Shown: in pieces, positions 49,501-58,470 of the stretch | How the letters are laid out: each line of letters opens with the position of its first letter | Position numbering within the stretch: position 1 is the stretch's first letter | DNA from: Yersinia mollaretii ATCC 43969 | Lineage (GTDB): Bacteria; Pseudomonadota; Gammaproteobacteria; Enterobacterales; Enterobacteriaceae | NCBI RefSeq assembly: GCF_013282725.1 | Contig: NZ_CP054043.1 | Location: forward strand, 2,294,001-2,358,000 | Reading direction: 5' to 3' | DNA length: 64,000 nt | Program-made: the position numbers and the translations under genes | Notes under the pieces: model-generated | The model's input: only the letters and a program-made list of their open reading frames with translations | Told to the model about the DNA's origin: nothing | The model's database searches: none

Positions 49501-52500
49501 GAGGATATCCCCGAGTTGCGGCTGATCGCTCGCCGCACATGGCGTTTCTTCGAAACCTTTGTCACGCCCGATGAAAATATGCTGCCCCCAGATAACTTTC
49601 AGGAGGACCCAAAACCGGTGGTGGCGCACCGAACTTCGCCGACCAATATGGGCCTTTATCTGCTCTCGACGGTGGTCGCCCGTGATTTTTGCTGGGCAGG
49701 CACTTACCGCACTCTGGTGCGCCTAGAAGCCACCTTCGACAGTTTAAATAAGCTGGATCGCTTCAGAGGGCATTTCTTTAACTGGTATGGCACGCAGGAT
49801 CTGCGGGCACTGGAACCCGCCTATGTCTCTTCCGTCGATAGTGGCAATCTGGCTGGGCATTTGATTGTGCTGGCGAATACCTGTGAGGAGTGGGCGACAC
49901 AACCGCTCGCGGCCAATTGGGCCAAGGGGTTGATGGATAACCTGCTGTTGGCTGAAGCCGCTTTCCGGCAGTTGCCGCGGGGAGACGTTGATTTTAAAAG
50001 AAAACTTTGGGCGGTGCTGGAACAGGTTCGCATGGACTTAAAGTATGTTGGCGAAGCTGAAATGCTGCCACTGGCGGTGAAACCTTTATTGGCGAAAGCC
50101 TCGGCGATGGTGCATGGCGTTGCTCGTCCAATTGATGATAATGCATTTATTGATTTGAGCTATTGGATTGAGGCGCTGGTTCTGGCCGCCGCCGAACATG
50201 AGTATGACCAGCAACTGTCGGCTGAGATGCAGGAGGAGGTCAATAATCGGTTACTCAAGCTGGCAGCAGAGGCCCGCCATATGGCGCTGTCGATGGACTT
50301 TGCCTTCCTGCTCGACCCTGAACGCAAATTGCTCTCCATCGGCTATTCGATGGCAGATAACCGCCTTGATCCTAGCTGTTATGACTTGCTGGCTTCAGAA
50401 GCGCGGCTGGCCAGCTTGTTTGCGATTGCCAAAGGGGATATCCCCACCCGCCACTGGTTCCGACTGGGGCGAGCAGCAACGCCTGTGGGTAAAGGCGCGG
50501 CGCTGATTTCATGGTCGGGTTCCATGTTCGAATATCTGATGCCATCACTGGTGATGCGCGCGCCAGCAGGCAGTTTGCTGGAACAAACCAATCAACTGGT
50601 GGTGGAACGGCAACAGGCTTACGGGCGCAGCTTGAATATCCCATGGGGGATATCTGAGTCGGCGTACAGTGCGCGGGATATCGAATTTACCTATCAATAT
50701 TCCAACTTTGGTGTGCCGGGACTGGGGTTAAAGCGCGGCTTATCAGAAAATACCGTGATTGCGCCTTATGCGACCGGCTTGGCAACCATGATTGATCCCC
50801 ACGGTGCGCTGCAGAATTATGGCCGACTGGCTGAGATGGGGGCGCTGGGGCGCTACGGTTTTTATGAAGCGCTAGATTTTACCCGCTCCCGCTTACCGGA
50901 AAATCAGCAGGCGGTGATCGTCCGCAACTATATGGCTCACCATCAGGGGATGACCATTGTGGCGATCGCCAATACCTTGCAGCAAGGGCGGATGCGCAAC
51001 CGCTTCCATCATGAGCCGATGATTCAAGCCTGTGAGCTATTGTTGCAAGAGCGGATGCCGCGCAATGTGGCGATTGCCTACCCACGCACCGAGGAGGTGC
51101 GGCTTTCCGCCGTGGCAGACAGTGCCTTGCCGACGGTGCGCCGCCTCTCTTCTCCGGTGATCGGCGCGCCGATCACTCACCTGTTATCCAATGGTCGTTA
51201 TGCGGTAATGCTAACCTCCGCTGGTGCGGGCTACAGTCGATGGCTGGATATGGCGGTCACTCGCTGGCGGGAGGATGCGACTTGTGATGATTACGGTTCC
51301 TTTATTTTCCTGCGTGATTTACGCAGTGGCCGCAGTTGGTCGGCAGGGGCGCAATTGGCTGCCAGTGATAATGCGCACCGCGAGGTGATCTTCGCTGAGG
51401 ATCATGCCGAGTTTATCTGCCGAGACGGCACCCTCACCAGCACCATGCATGTGTTGATCTCCAGCGAAGATGATGGCGAGGTACGGCGCGTCTCTCTGCT
51501 CAATACGGGCCGCCGGGCGCGGGAGATTGAGCTGACATCTTATGCTGAAGTGGTGCTCACCGCCGCGTCAGCGGACAATGCCCATCCGGCCTTCGCCAAA
51601 ATGTTTGTGGTCACCGAATATCTGCCGGAGTTGGGGGCATTAATTGCGACGCGGCGGCCTCGGACGGCACAAGAGCCTCAAGTTTGGGCGGCGCACTTCT
51701 CCGTGGCAGAGGGGTTGCCCGTGCGTGAACTGCAATACGAATCGGACCGCGCTAAATTTATTGGCCGTGGTAACCGGGTAGCCACCTCGGCGGCCATGCA
51801 AGTGGATGTGCCACTGTCAAATACCGTGGGAACCGTGCTGGACCCCATCTTCTCTTTGCGCCATAGCTTGCTGGTTCCCGCTGGAAAAACCGTCACTGTC
51901 TCCTTCTGGACACTGATCGCCTCATCAAAAGAAGCTCTGCTGGATATGGTGGACAAACACCGCGACCGCAGTGCTTACGAGCGGGCGAAAACGCTGGCTT
52001 GGACACAGGCGCAGGTGCAATTACGCCATCTGGGCATTAAAGCGGAAGAGGCGGCCGACTTTCAGCAACTGGCGGCACCGATTCTGTATGCCGATCCTCG
52101 CTTCCGTTCGCCCTCCAGTACCATCATGCGCGGCGCGGGGATACAGTCGGCACTCTGGGCGCAATCGATATCCGGCGACCTGCCGATTGTCTTGCTGCGA
52201 ATCGATGACGGCGAAGACATTGAACAGGTGCGGCAATTACTGCGCGCCCATGAATACTGGCGCATTAAACGTCTGGCGGTGGATCTGGTTATCATCAATG
52301 AGCGGGCCTCGTCTTATGTGCAAGACTTACAAATTGCCATCGAAACCGCCGTCCGCAGTAGCCAGTCACGGCCTCGTCTGGGGGATGAACTCCGGCAAGG
52401 TTCGGCTTATGCTTTGCGCGCGGATCTGATGAGTGCCGAGACCCGAGCGCTCTTGTGCTCGGTCGCGCGCGTGGTACTGACGGCTCGCGCGGGCAAACTG

Positions 52501-55053
52501 GGCCATCAGCTTCATCACCTACTGTTTACCCTGAACAAAAAAGGGGTCTCCGCAGAGAAGAAAACGGCTTTCTCATTGGCTAAACCGAGCCATTTCCCTC
52601 TGGCGGCGCTATCGCCACTGCCAAGAACCTTGCTGCCACTCCCCGAAGAGCTGGAGTTCTTTAATGGGCTAGGTGGCTTTGGTCAGCAGGGGCGGGAATA
52701 TGTCATCTGCCTGAATGACGGAGAAAATACCCCCGCGCCCTGGATCAATGTGATCGCCAATCAGAACTTCGGTTTTCAGGTTTCGGCGACCGGCAGCGGC
52801 TATACCTGGGCTGAAAATAGCCGCGAAAACCAAATAACCCCATGGCTGAATGATCCGGTCATCGATCCTATTGGCGAGTGTCTCTATCTGCGCGATGAGG
52901 ACTCCGGCCAACTTTGCAGCCCAACGGCACAACCGATCCGTGATGGCGGCACCTATATTGCTCACCACGGACACGGCTATAGCCGATTTGATCATCAGGC
53001 GAATGGTGTGGGTATGACGCTATTGCAGTATGTCCCGCTAGCCGATCCCATCAAGATATCGCGGCTGACACTGCACAACAGATCAGATAAACCTCGGCGT
53101 CTCTCGGTGACCGCCTATGCCGAGTGGGTGCTAGCGACCTCTCGGGGGGCCAGTGGGCCATTTATTATTACCGAGATGGATGAGTCAACCGGAGCCATGT
53201 TGGCACGCAATCCGTGGAGCACCGCCTTCCCCGGAAGAGTCTCTTTTGCCGATCTCAATGGGCAGCAAAAGAGCTGGACAGCCGATCGCAGCGAGTTCCT
53301 CGGCCACTATGGGAACAGCTCTGCACCAGCCGCCCTGCTGGCAACCCTACCGCTCTCCGGGGTGACTGGGGCGGGGCTTGACCCGTGCAGTGCGCTACAG
53401 CAGACCATTGAACTGGCCGCCGGTGAGCAGGTGGAAGTGGTGTGGTTTATCGGCCAATGTGGTTCGGTGGGTGAAGCACAGACATTGATTACTCGCTACC
53501 GCGAGGCCAATCTGGATGCGGTGTTGAGTGAAGTGACCGACTACTGGCGGGGCTTGCTGGAGGCGATTCAGGTGAAAACGCCGGATCGGCAGATGGATAT
53601 CATGCTTAATGGCTGGCTGCTTTATCAGACACTGGCGTGCCGTGTGTGGGCAAGATCGGCCTTCTATCAGGCCAGCGGTGCCTATGGCTTCCGTGACCAG
53701 TTACAAGATGGCATGGCGCTGACCTTTGCTCAGCCGGAGACCACCCGTCACCACCTGCTGCGCGCTGCCGGACGGCAATTTATTGAAGGCGATGTGCAAC
53801 ACTGGTGGCTGCCGCACTCGGGGCAGGGGGTACGTACCCGCATCTCCGATGACCGAGTTTGGCTCTCATTTGCTACCGCCACCTATATTCTTGCTAGCGG
53901 AGACACCCCTGTGCTGGATGAGTTGGTACCGTTCCTCGAAGGGCCAGCACTTCATCCGGGGGAACACGATGCTTTCTTCCAGCCACTGGTGGCGCAGGAA
54001 GCTGCGTCTCTGTTTGAGCACTGCGCCAAAGGGTTGGATCAATGTATCGACCTGACGGGCGAACTGGGCTTGCCACTCATGGGAACCGGTGACTGGAATG
54101 ATGGGATGAATCGGGTCGGGGAAGGCGGCAAAGGCGAGAGTGTCTGGCTGGGGTGGCTGCTGGTGGCGACACTCAAGATGTTCATTCCGTTGGCGGCAAA
54201 GCGTGATCCGCTGCGGGCCAGAGCATGGCAAGCACACCTCTCGGGGCTGATTACCGCGTTAGAGCAAGAGACATGGGACGGCGATTGGTATCGGCGGGCC
54301 ACCTTTGATAATGGTAGCTGGTTAGGGTCCAAAACCTGCGCTGAGTGCCGCATTGACTCGATTGCGCAGTCATGGGCGGTGCTCTCCAAAGCGGCAGATC
54401 CGCAACGGGCAGTGCAGGCGATGACCTCACTGGAGCAACATCTTATTCGCCCCAATGATGGCATGGCACTCCTCTTCACCCCACCTTTTGACAAAATCGC
54501 CGATGACCCCGGTTACATCAAAGGTTATCCACCGGGCCTGCGGGAAAATGGTGGGCAATATAGTCATGCCGCCATGTGGGCGATTTTGGCATTTGCTGAA
54601 TTGGGGGAGGGGGATAAAGCCCATGAGCTGTTTGCTCTGCTCAATCCGGTCAATCATGGCAATACCCCTGAGGGAGTGGCGCGCTACAAAGTTGAACCTT
54701 ATGTGGTGGCCGCCGACATCTACTCTGTCGCCCCCCATGTCGGGCGCGGCGGCTGGACGTGGTATACCGGTTCTGCGGGTTGGATGCACCGTGCGGGTAT
54801 TGAAGGCATTTTGGGTATCCACCGCGAAGGGATGGAGTTGGTGATTAATCCTTGTATTCCCGCCAGTTGGCAGGGATTTGAGGTGACCATTAATCTGGCC
54901 AACACCCGCTATGCCATCCGCGTTGAAAACCCGAACTCGCGTTGTCAGGGCATCAATTCAGCGACATTGAATGGTTCAGCTGTATCCTATCAACCTGATG
55001 GATTACGGGTCGCACTGGATGGTGGCGAGTACGAATTGATTGTGACTTTATAG
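46504..55053 (+). CDS. Cyclic beta-1,2-glucan synthase-like protein (NdvB/ChvB type)
   Basis: Giant inner-membrane enzyme, 2849 residues, in the size range of NdvB/ChvB/Cgs, which make periplasmic cyclic beta-1,2-glucans. The start at 46504 (MKSIINTIL) has AAAGG at good spacing. Order: N-terminal cytosolic region; membrane segments (about 415-465); GT84 domain with LDADTRLPRD (Asp 631/633) and RQHRW (777-781); membrane clusters near 818-865 and 945-985; glucoamylase-like/transglycosylase domain with FFNWYGTQDLRAL near 1090; carbohydrate-binding regions; and a C-terminal GH94 phosphorylase-type domain with GTGDWNDGMNRVG (Asp 2533) that trims chains. All key motifs are present, so activity is likely. 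Product ring size cannot be predicted. Single gene, no partner such as an exporter adjacent. Confidence 0.88.
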   Translation: MKSIINTILGSRTTSNLWHDSAPVREELFSVERLEQHAESLAKAQSITDHPPRVSTLHSRLNDNADTLLAAYRASAAELEKGHAVVPAAEWLLDNYHLVEEQIREIRDDLPPGYYRQLPKLADGPFAGYPRVFGMTWAFVAHTDSHLDPDVLCRFIMAYQRVQPLTIGELWAVAITLRIVLIENLRRLADQITQGRKARADAEALANRLLASGESRFALESDIAMRSTEPLSEPFAAHLAKRLRDQDPRTTPALGWLEDRLKLQGLSVSEVVQHAQLRQGTSNVSIRNVITSMRLISDIDWADLFESVSLVDACLRQGSAFASMDFQTRNLYRSAIEQLCRGSTFTELEIANLALQAAQDAASSAEPEEVERCRDPGYHLIGAGRRELESQLRFSPSMRQWFSRMSIRLGVGGYMGAILLVTAGLLALALWAISFPGLAIGWWVAFAVIGFIPLTEVATALVNRVITWSFGATILPGLSLTDEIPDTLRTLVVVPTLLTGKADLLEQIEQLEVHHLSGMTGSLTFALLLDGVDADQQVLPSDGPLLALADEAIARLNQQYGPGPTGPRFLLLYRQRRFNESENCWMGWERKRGKLHELNRLLRGATDTSFTPAAAGEPQVPTDVRYVITLDADTRLPRDAARRLIGKMAHPLNQPRFSEDQQRVIEGYGILQPRVTLALPMGKGGSLYQRIFSGPGGIDPYAAAVSDVYQDLFGEGSYTGKGIYDVDAFEAALAGRVPENTLLSHDLFEGIFARAGLASDIEVVEESPARYDVVSKRQHRWTRGDWQLLRWVFKSNNTGKGIPPLGRWKMMDNLRRSLVAPFSLLLLGMSWVLPLPAAWVGVLLVIVLTALPSFLPVLFSLWPAHNTRLSHHLRSLSDDAKRAGSQTLLSLIFLADHAWQMGDAIGRTLIRIGITHRHLLEWTTAAQSAGQPRPGLPGFYRHMAGGTLLGLLLAAIALTLSPPAWPLILPFATLWFFAPAIALWVSRAHPVVQHKPMTVEDIPELRLIARRTWRFFETFVTPDENMLPPDNFQEDPKPVVAHRTSPTNMGLYLLSTVVARDFCWAGTYRTLVRLEATFDSLNKLDRFRGHFFNWYGTQDLRALEPAYVSSVDSGNLAGHLIVLANTCEEWATQPLAANWAKGLMDNLLLAEAAFRQLPRGDVDFKRKLWAVLEQVRMDLKYVGEAEMLPLAVKPLLAKASAMVHGVARPIDDNAFIDLSYWIEALVLAAAEHEYDQQLSAEMQEEVNNRLLKLAAEARHMALSMDFAFLLDPERKLLSIGYSMADNRLDPSCYDLLASEARLASLFAIAKGDIPTRHWFRLGRAATPVGKGAALISWSGSMFEYLMPSLVMRAPAGSLLEQTNQLVVERQQAYGRSLNIPWGISESAYSARDIEFTYQYSNFGVPGLGLKRGLSENTVIAPYATGLATMIDPHGALQNYGRLAEMGALGRYGFYEALDFTRSRLPENQQAVIVRNYMAHHQGMTIVAIANTLQQGRMRNRFHHEPMIQACELLLQERMPRNVAIAYPRTEEVRLSAVADSALPTVRRLSSPVIGAPITHLLSNGRYAVMLTSAGAGYSRWLDMAVTRWREDATCDDYGSFIFLRDLRSGRSWSAGAQLAASDNAHREVIFAEDHAEFICRDGTLTSTMHVLISSEDDGEVRRVSLLNTGRRAREIELTSYAEVVLTAASADNAHPAFAKMFVVTEYLPELGALIATRRPRTAQEPQVWAAHFSVAEGLPVRELQYESDRAKFIGRGNRVATSAAMQVDVPLSNTVGTVLDPIFSLRHSLLVPAGKTVTVSFWTLIASSKEALLDMVDKHRDRSAYERAKTLAWTQAQVQLRHLGIKAEEAADFQQLAAPILYADPRFRSPSSTIMRGAGIQSALWAQSISGDLPIVLLRIDDGEDIEQVRQLLRAHEYWRIKRLAVDLVIINERASSYVQDLQIAIETAVRSSQSRPRLGDELRQGSAYALRADLMSAETRALLCSVARVVLTARAGKLGHQLHHLLFTLNKKGVSAEKKTAFSLAKPSHFPLAALSPLPRTLLPLPEELEFFNGLGGFGQQGREYVICLNDGENTPAPWINVIANQNFGFQVSATGSGYTWAENSRENQITPWLNDPVIDPIGECLYLRDEDSGQLCSPTAQPIRDGGTYIAHHGHGYSRFDHQANGVGMTLLQYVPLADPIKISRLTLHNRSDKPRRLSVTAYAEWVLATSRGASGPFIITEMDESTGAMLARNPWSTAFPGRVSFADLNGQQKSWTADRSEFLGHYGNSSAPAALLATLPLSGVTGAGLDPCSALQQTIELAAGEQVEVVWFIGQCGSVGEAQTLITRYREANLDAVLSEVTDYWRGLLEAIQVKTPDRQMDIMLNGWLLYQTLACRVWARSAFYQASGAYGFRDQLQDGMALTFAQPETTRHHLLRAAGRQFIEGDVQHWWLPHSGQGVRTRISDDRVWLSFATATYILASGDTPVLDELVPFLEGPALHPGEHDAFFQPLVAQEAASLFEHCAKGLDQCIDLTGELGLPLMGTGDWNDGMNRVGEGGKGESVWLGWLLVATLKMFIPLAAKRDPLRARAWQAHLSGLITALEQETWDGDWYRRATFDNGSWLGSKTCAECRIDSIAQSWAVLSKAADPQRAVQAMTSLEQHLIRPNDGMALLFTPPFDKIADDPGYIKGYPPGLRENGGQYSHAAMWAILAFAELGEGDKAHELFALLNPVNHGNTPEGVARYKVEPYVVAADIYSVAPHVGRGGWTWYTGSAGWMHRAGIEGILGIHREGMELVINPCIPASWQGFEVTINLANTRYAIRVENPNSRCQGINSATLNGSAVSYQPDGLRVALDGGEYELIVTL

Positions 55054-55190
55054 CCATGACCCACTCAGTCGAGATAGTCAATCAGCGCTATCTCAACTGG
55101 ATAAAATAAAAACTAAAAAATATGTTGAATTATCATGCTACTGACCCAATATTATAAGCTAGTTATTAAGGAGGATAAGGAGAAGTAAGC

Positions 55191-55445
55191 ATGGGGATCA
55201 GCGAAGAAGAGAGTATCCGCCGTTTGACTGATGAGAAAAACTCGATTGGTCATTCGGCTAAATGGGTAGCAATTATATCTGCTGTCTATTTTGTTATTAT
55301 GCTGTTTTATCAGCATGAGTTGGGCGTACTAAGCTTGGCGGGTAGCATTTTTGTCGTGTCATTCTCTATTTGGATGAAGAAACGCCAAAAAGTGAAATCT
55401 TACAAAAATCAGTTGCAACAGATGGGAGAAGATAAAATAGTTTAA
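55191..55445 (+). CDS. Small two-helix membrane protein, unknown
   Basis: 84 residues: a charged N-terminus (MGISEEESIRRLTDEKNSIG), two predicted helices (WVAIISAVYFVIMLFY and LGVLSLAGSIFVVSFSIWM) and a basic tail. GGAGGATAAGGAG upstream is a strong ribosome site, which supports it as a real gene. I do not recognise the family. It follows the glucan synthase by 137 bp on the same strand; a functional link is speculation. Confidence 0.7.
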   Translation: MGISEEESIRRLTDEKNSIGHSAKWVAIISAVYFVIMLFYQHELGVLSLAGSIFVVSFSIWMKKRQKVKSYKNQLQQMGEDKIV

Positions 55446-55604
55446 GCCAGCAATAACAGATCTATTTGACTGATTAATCAGAAGAACAGCCGATATCGTG
55501 CCTGATAAACTGTTCATCCGATAATCAGTGCTTAACGCGTTTCCGTTTGCAGCCTTGCAAGCGCCCGCTGAATATTGTCTTCATCCTTGCCACTGCTCAT
55601 CAGG

Positions 55605-56084
55605 TTATTTCAGCGACTTAGACATATTGAATCCGGTGACGACAAACGCCATTTGCTCATACAACCTTTTTGCCTGTGGATTATCAGCCGCGACCCGCAG
55701 TTTTATCTCGAATATCCCCTGATCAATAAGCTGTTTTTCCAACGCCTCTAAACACGCGGAGCCATAACCTTTGCGTTGGCACTGTGGCAGTACATAGAAA
55801 TCTTTAATAAAGGCGGCGCTATCCTCTTGACCTAACCCATACCATAAATAACCCACCAATGACTCTTCGCCCTCGATATCCTCTCTATTTTCGATGCAAA
55901 AAAGGTGGTCATTTGGGCTATTAACCCCCTCCGGCAAATAGCCATCAAAGCTATGTGTTGCATAAGCCAGAGCTTGCTCGACACTATAATTGCTATTAGA
56001 CGACAAATCTTGCGCATATTCGGTAATAAATAAATTCCTATAGTCGCAAAGTTCCTCAGCCCGCATTGCCCTGAGCGTTACCAT
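55605..56084 (-). CDS. GNAT-family N-acetyltransferase
   Basis: Acetyl-CoA-dependent acyltransferase of unknown substrate, 159 residues. The acetyl-CoA loop is CQRKGYGSACLEALEK (Q/R-x-x-G-x-G/S motif), preceded by FIKDFYVLP and followed by ELKLRVAADNPQAKRLYEQM-like sequence typical of the C-terminal half of the fold. The start at 56084 (MVTLRAMRAEEL) was chosen because GGGAGAG lies five bases upstream; a start 13 codons earlier is possible. It stands alone on the minus strand. Confidence 0.85.
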   Translation of the reverse strand: MVTLRAMRAEELCDYRNLFITEYAQDLSSNSNYSVEQALAYATHSFDGYLPEGVNSPNDHLFCIENREDIEGEESLVGYLWYGLGQEDSAAFIKDFYVLPQCQRKGYGSACLEALEKQLIDQGIFEIKLRVAADNPQAKRLYEQMAFVVTGFNMSKSLK

Positions 56085-56310
56085 ATTCTCTCCCACGCTA
56101 TTGTGATGCTTGAATTCACCCACTATAGTGGATTAAGTTCGAGAAAAGCATATTAACGCTTTATCTTCTATGACATAAATTAATTTATTTCCTCCTTATT
56201 CCCCTCACAATGATTGATGTTCTTTACACAGCATTACGTCCGCTTGCGTTGGCTCGCTCATAATTAACCTCACAAAGACGTTACATATAACCCGTCAGTT
56301 GGAGCATATT

Positions 56311-56580
56311 ATGAAATTATTACCTGTCATCGCCGCTGCACTTATCGCTACTGCATCATTCGCCTCTATGGCTGCGCAAGAAGTCAGCCCAGAACAAGCC
56401 ACTAAGTTGCAAAGCATGGGGGTCATTTCACTGTCTAATATCAGTGGTTCACCCATGGATGTTGAGTCAGCACTAAATGAGAAAGCCACTGCTGATGGTG
56501 CAAGTCACTATCGGGTTATTGGTATGAGCAACCCCGGTGATTCCAGCAATTTCAGTGCCAGTGCTGAGATTTATCGCTAA
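56311..56580 (+). CDS. DUF1471 (YdgH/BhsA/McbA-like) periplasmic protein
   Basis: Secreted small protein of 89 residues with a cleavable signal peptide (MKLLPVIAAALIATASFASMAA). The mature domain contains LQSMGVISLSNISGSPMDVE and ADGASHYRVIGMS, the hallmarks of the YdgH/BhsA/McbA family that affects stress tolerance and biofilm in enterobacteria. The exact member cannot be told. GGAG lies upstream of the ATG. A long hairpin follows. Confidence 0.88.
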   Translation: MKLLPVIAAALIATASFASMAAQEVSPEQATKLQSMGVISLSNISGSPMDVESALNEKATADGASHYRVIGMSNPGDSSNFSASAEIYR

Positions 56581-56656
56581 CTCTTCGTACCAAGTGATAA
56601 TGACTGAAATAGTCAGATAGTGTGTTGATATAGCAACAACATTTTAGTCTACAAAT

Positions 56657-56705
56657 GAGTCCAAGGTGACAATCGTAAATTATTGTTACCTTGGACTCAC
56701 TTATT
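56657..56705 (+). terminator. Long hairpin after the DUF1471 gene
   Basis: GAGTCCAAGGTGACAAT / ATTGTTACCTTGGACTC, 16 of 17 pairs standard plus one G-U, loop of 8, then ACTTATTT. Probably a terminator, longer than most. Confidence 0.65.
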
Positions 56706-56840
56706 TCATTATCACGCCTATTCCTCTTGCTTGTATTTTCTATTAACTGACAAAAATAATTAATTATTAGAGCAATCTTAATGATAACTTAAGGAATATA
56801 AGGTGTTATTGTGGTGTATCTGGGGTTCCGAGGAGAAGCC

Positions 56841-57398
56841 ATGCTAAACACCGTTCGGCGTAATTTTAAAAGTCAATTTTCCTATTTACAGCGCTTTATT
56901 GCCTCCCCCCGCACGGTTGGCACATTAGCGCCTTCCTCGCCTTGGTTATGCCAAGCGATGTTGAATCAGGTCGATTGGCAACAACATCTTAATATTGCCG
57001 AATTAGGCGCAGCAGATGGTGTGCTGACAAAGCGCATTTTGTCACATATGTCAGTAGACTCTCGCTTACAGGCTTACGAAATCCTGCCTCACTTTGTGCA
57101 CGCATTACATCAAATAAACGATCCGCGTTTACAGGTGGCTGATCGCTCAGCCGAACAATTAGATCAGAATTACGATGTGGTTTTTTGTTGCTTGCCACTG
57201 CTCTCGATCCCCACCAAGATCAGCATCAGAATATTGCAGCAGACTCAGCAACGCTTACGAGCGAATAAAGGGATGTTGGTTTTATTCCAATACAGCCACC
57301 TTTCTGAACCCTTGTTATCCCGCTATTTCATCTGGAGAAAGATTCGGGTGGTCCGTAATTTTCCTCCGGCCTTAGTCTATATTTGTCAGCCACGTTAG
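56841..57398 (+). CDS. SAM-dependent methyltransferase-like protein
   Basis: 185 residues resembling bacterial phospholipid N-methyltransferase/KsgA-like Rossmann methyltransferases. SFLQRFIASP-type N-terminus here reads SYLQRFIASPRTVGTLAPSS, as in PmtA-like proteins, followed by the SAM motif IAELGAADGVLTKRIL (about 56-71) and YDVVFCCLPLLSIP. The last residues are LVYICQPR. The start at 56841 follows GAGGAGA; a GTG ten codons upstream is weaker. The substrate (lipid or other) is unknown. It lies alone upstream of aroL. Confidence 0.72.
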   Translation: MLNTVRRNFKSQFSYLQRFIASPRTVGTLAPSSPWLCQAMLNQVDWQQHLNIAELGAADGVLTKRILSHMSVDSRLQAYEILPHFVHALHQINDPRLQVADRSAEQLDQNYDVVFCCLPLLSIPTKISIRILQQTQQRLRANKGMLVLFQYSHLSEPLLSRYFIWRKIRVVRNFPPALVYICQPR

Positions 57399-57755
57399 CG
57401 GCCCCGTTTTACTGCTCCTCATGTTTCATTTCATCTTGGCCTCTGGTTTTTCAGAGGATTATCAAATGGAATAGATCATCTTGCTAACCAATAACGGTGC
57501 TAAAACCTGAAAAAGCATGACGAACTTATGCCTAAGCCACAGGAAAGAATGCGCTATATTGGATGGAGGTAGCGTATTTTGTGTATCATTAATTTTACGA
57601 ATCTGTAAAGTTTGCACTACTCTCAATTATCGGTATGATTTGCATCTACAGTATATGGCTGAGTGTTAACCTAATTGAGTCGGTTAACAATGGTGGCCAG
57701 ATTTTTGATGTCGAGAATTTATCCTCAGAAGTTGATGCGAAAGGACTTTCAAGTA
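57399..57755. promoter_or_regulatory. Intergenic region before aroL
   Basis: 357 bp. A short CCTCTG-TTTTTC-CAGAGG-type hairpin near 57440-57457 may end the methyltransferase gene. The downstream half must contain the aroL promoter. I looked for TyrR (TGTAAA-N6-TTTACA) and found only a half match (CTGTAAAG near 57604). No gene seen. Confidence 0.35.
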
Positions 57756-58280
57756 ATGACACAAACTCTCTTCATGGTGGGTGCGCGTGGTGCGGGTAAG
57801 ACAACGGTAGGGAAGGCGCTGGCAGAGGCGTTGGGATATCGCTTTATTGATACAGACCTATTTATGCAGCAAACCTTACAGTTAAGTGTTGCCGAAGTCG
57901 TCGCTCGCGAGGGCTGGGATGGCTTTCGTTTGCGCGAAAGTATGGCTCTGGAGACGGTCACGGCCCCTAAAACTGTGGTGGCTACCGGTGGTGGTGCGGT
58001 GTTAACACCTAAAAATCGCACATTTATGCGTAATCATGGGTTGGTCATCTATCTGCGTGCATCAGCGAATATACTGGCAGAGCGTTTAGCCGAAGATCCA
58101 GAAGATGCTCAACGGCCAAGCCTCACCGGCAAACCGATCGTTGAGGAGATGCAGGATGTCTTAGCCAGCCGGGAAGCGCTCTATCAGGAGGTCGCCCACC
58201 ATGTACTGGATGCCACTCAACGACCGCAGGATGTTGTCGAGCACATTTTGCAGATTTTAGCGGATGAAACAGTGAAATAG
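57756..58280 (+). CDS. aroL: Shikimate kinase II
   Basis: Cytosolic kinase that phosphorylates shikimate in aromatic amino-acid biosynthesis. 174 residues from [16 protein letters not shown] at 57756, which follows GAAAGGA; upstream in-frame starts are not supported. Walker A is GARGAGKT (9-16), the shikimate-binding aspartates are in FIDTDLFM (32-34), and ATGGGAVL and the [11 protein letters not shown] are present. The E. coli neighbours yaiA and aroM are missing; a 38-codon ORF lies downstream instead. The context with ppnP-rdgC-mak-sbcC favours aroL over aroK. Confidence 0.93.
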   Translation: MTQTLFMVGARGAGKTTVGKALAEALGYRFIDTDLFMQQTLQLSVAEVVAREGWDGFRLRESMALETVTAPKTVVATGGGAVLTPKNRTFMRNHGLVIYLRASANILAERLAEDPEDAQRPSLTGKPIVEEMQDVLASREALYQEVAHHVLDATQRPQDVVEHILQILADETVK

Positions 58281-58470
58281 CGGGAGAAATTAACCCCCTT
58301 TATAAGATGAGTAGATTTGAAAGGCGAATAAAATTGTATTATGAATAAGTAGCCCATCTGATTGCCTGATAATTATACGAAGCGTACAATCATCACCTAC
58401 GTAATCATTTCAACGTAAATCATTTGCGCTGATTAAAGCCACTTAAGGCAAGGCCATTCAAGGCGGGCCG

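Noticed and set aside
55532..55600. 22-codon minus-strand ORF (MSSGKDEDNIQRALARLQTETR region) just after the GNAT gene
   Set aside because: No ribosome site and very short; it could be a gene fragment but nothing supports expression.
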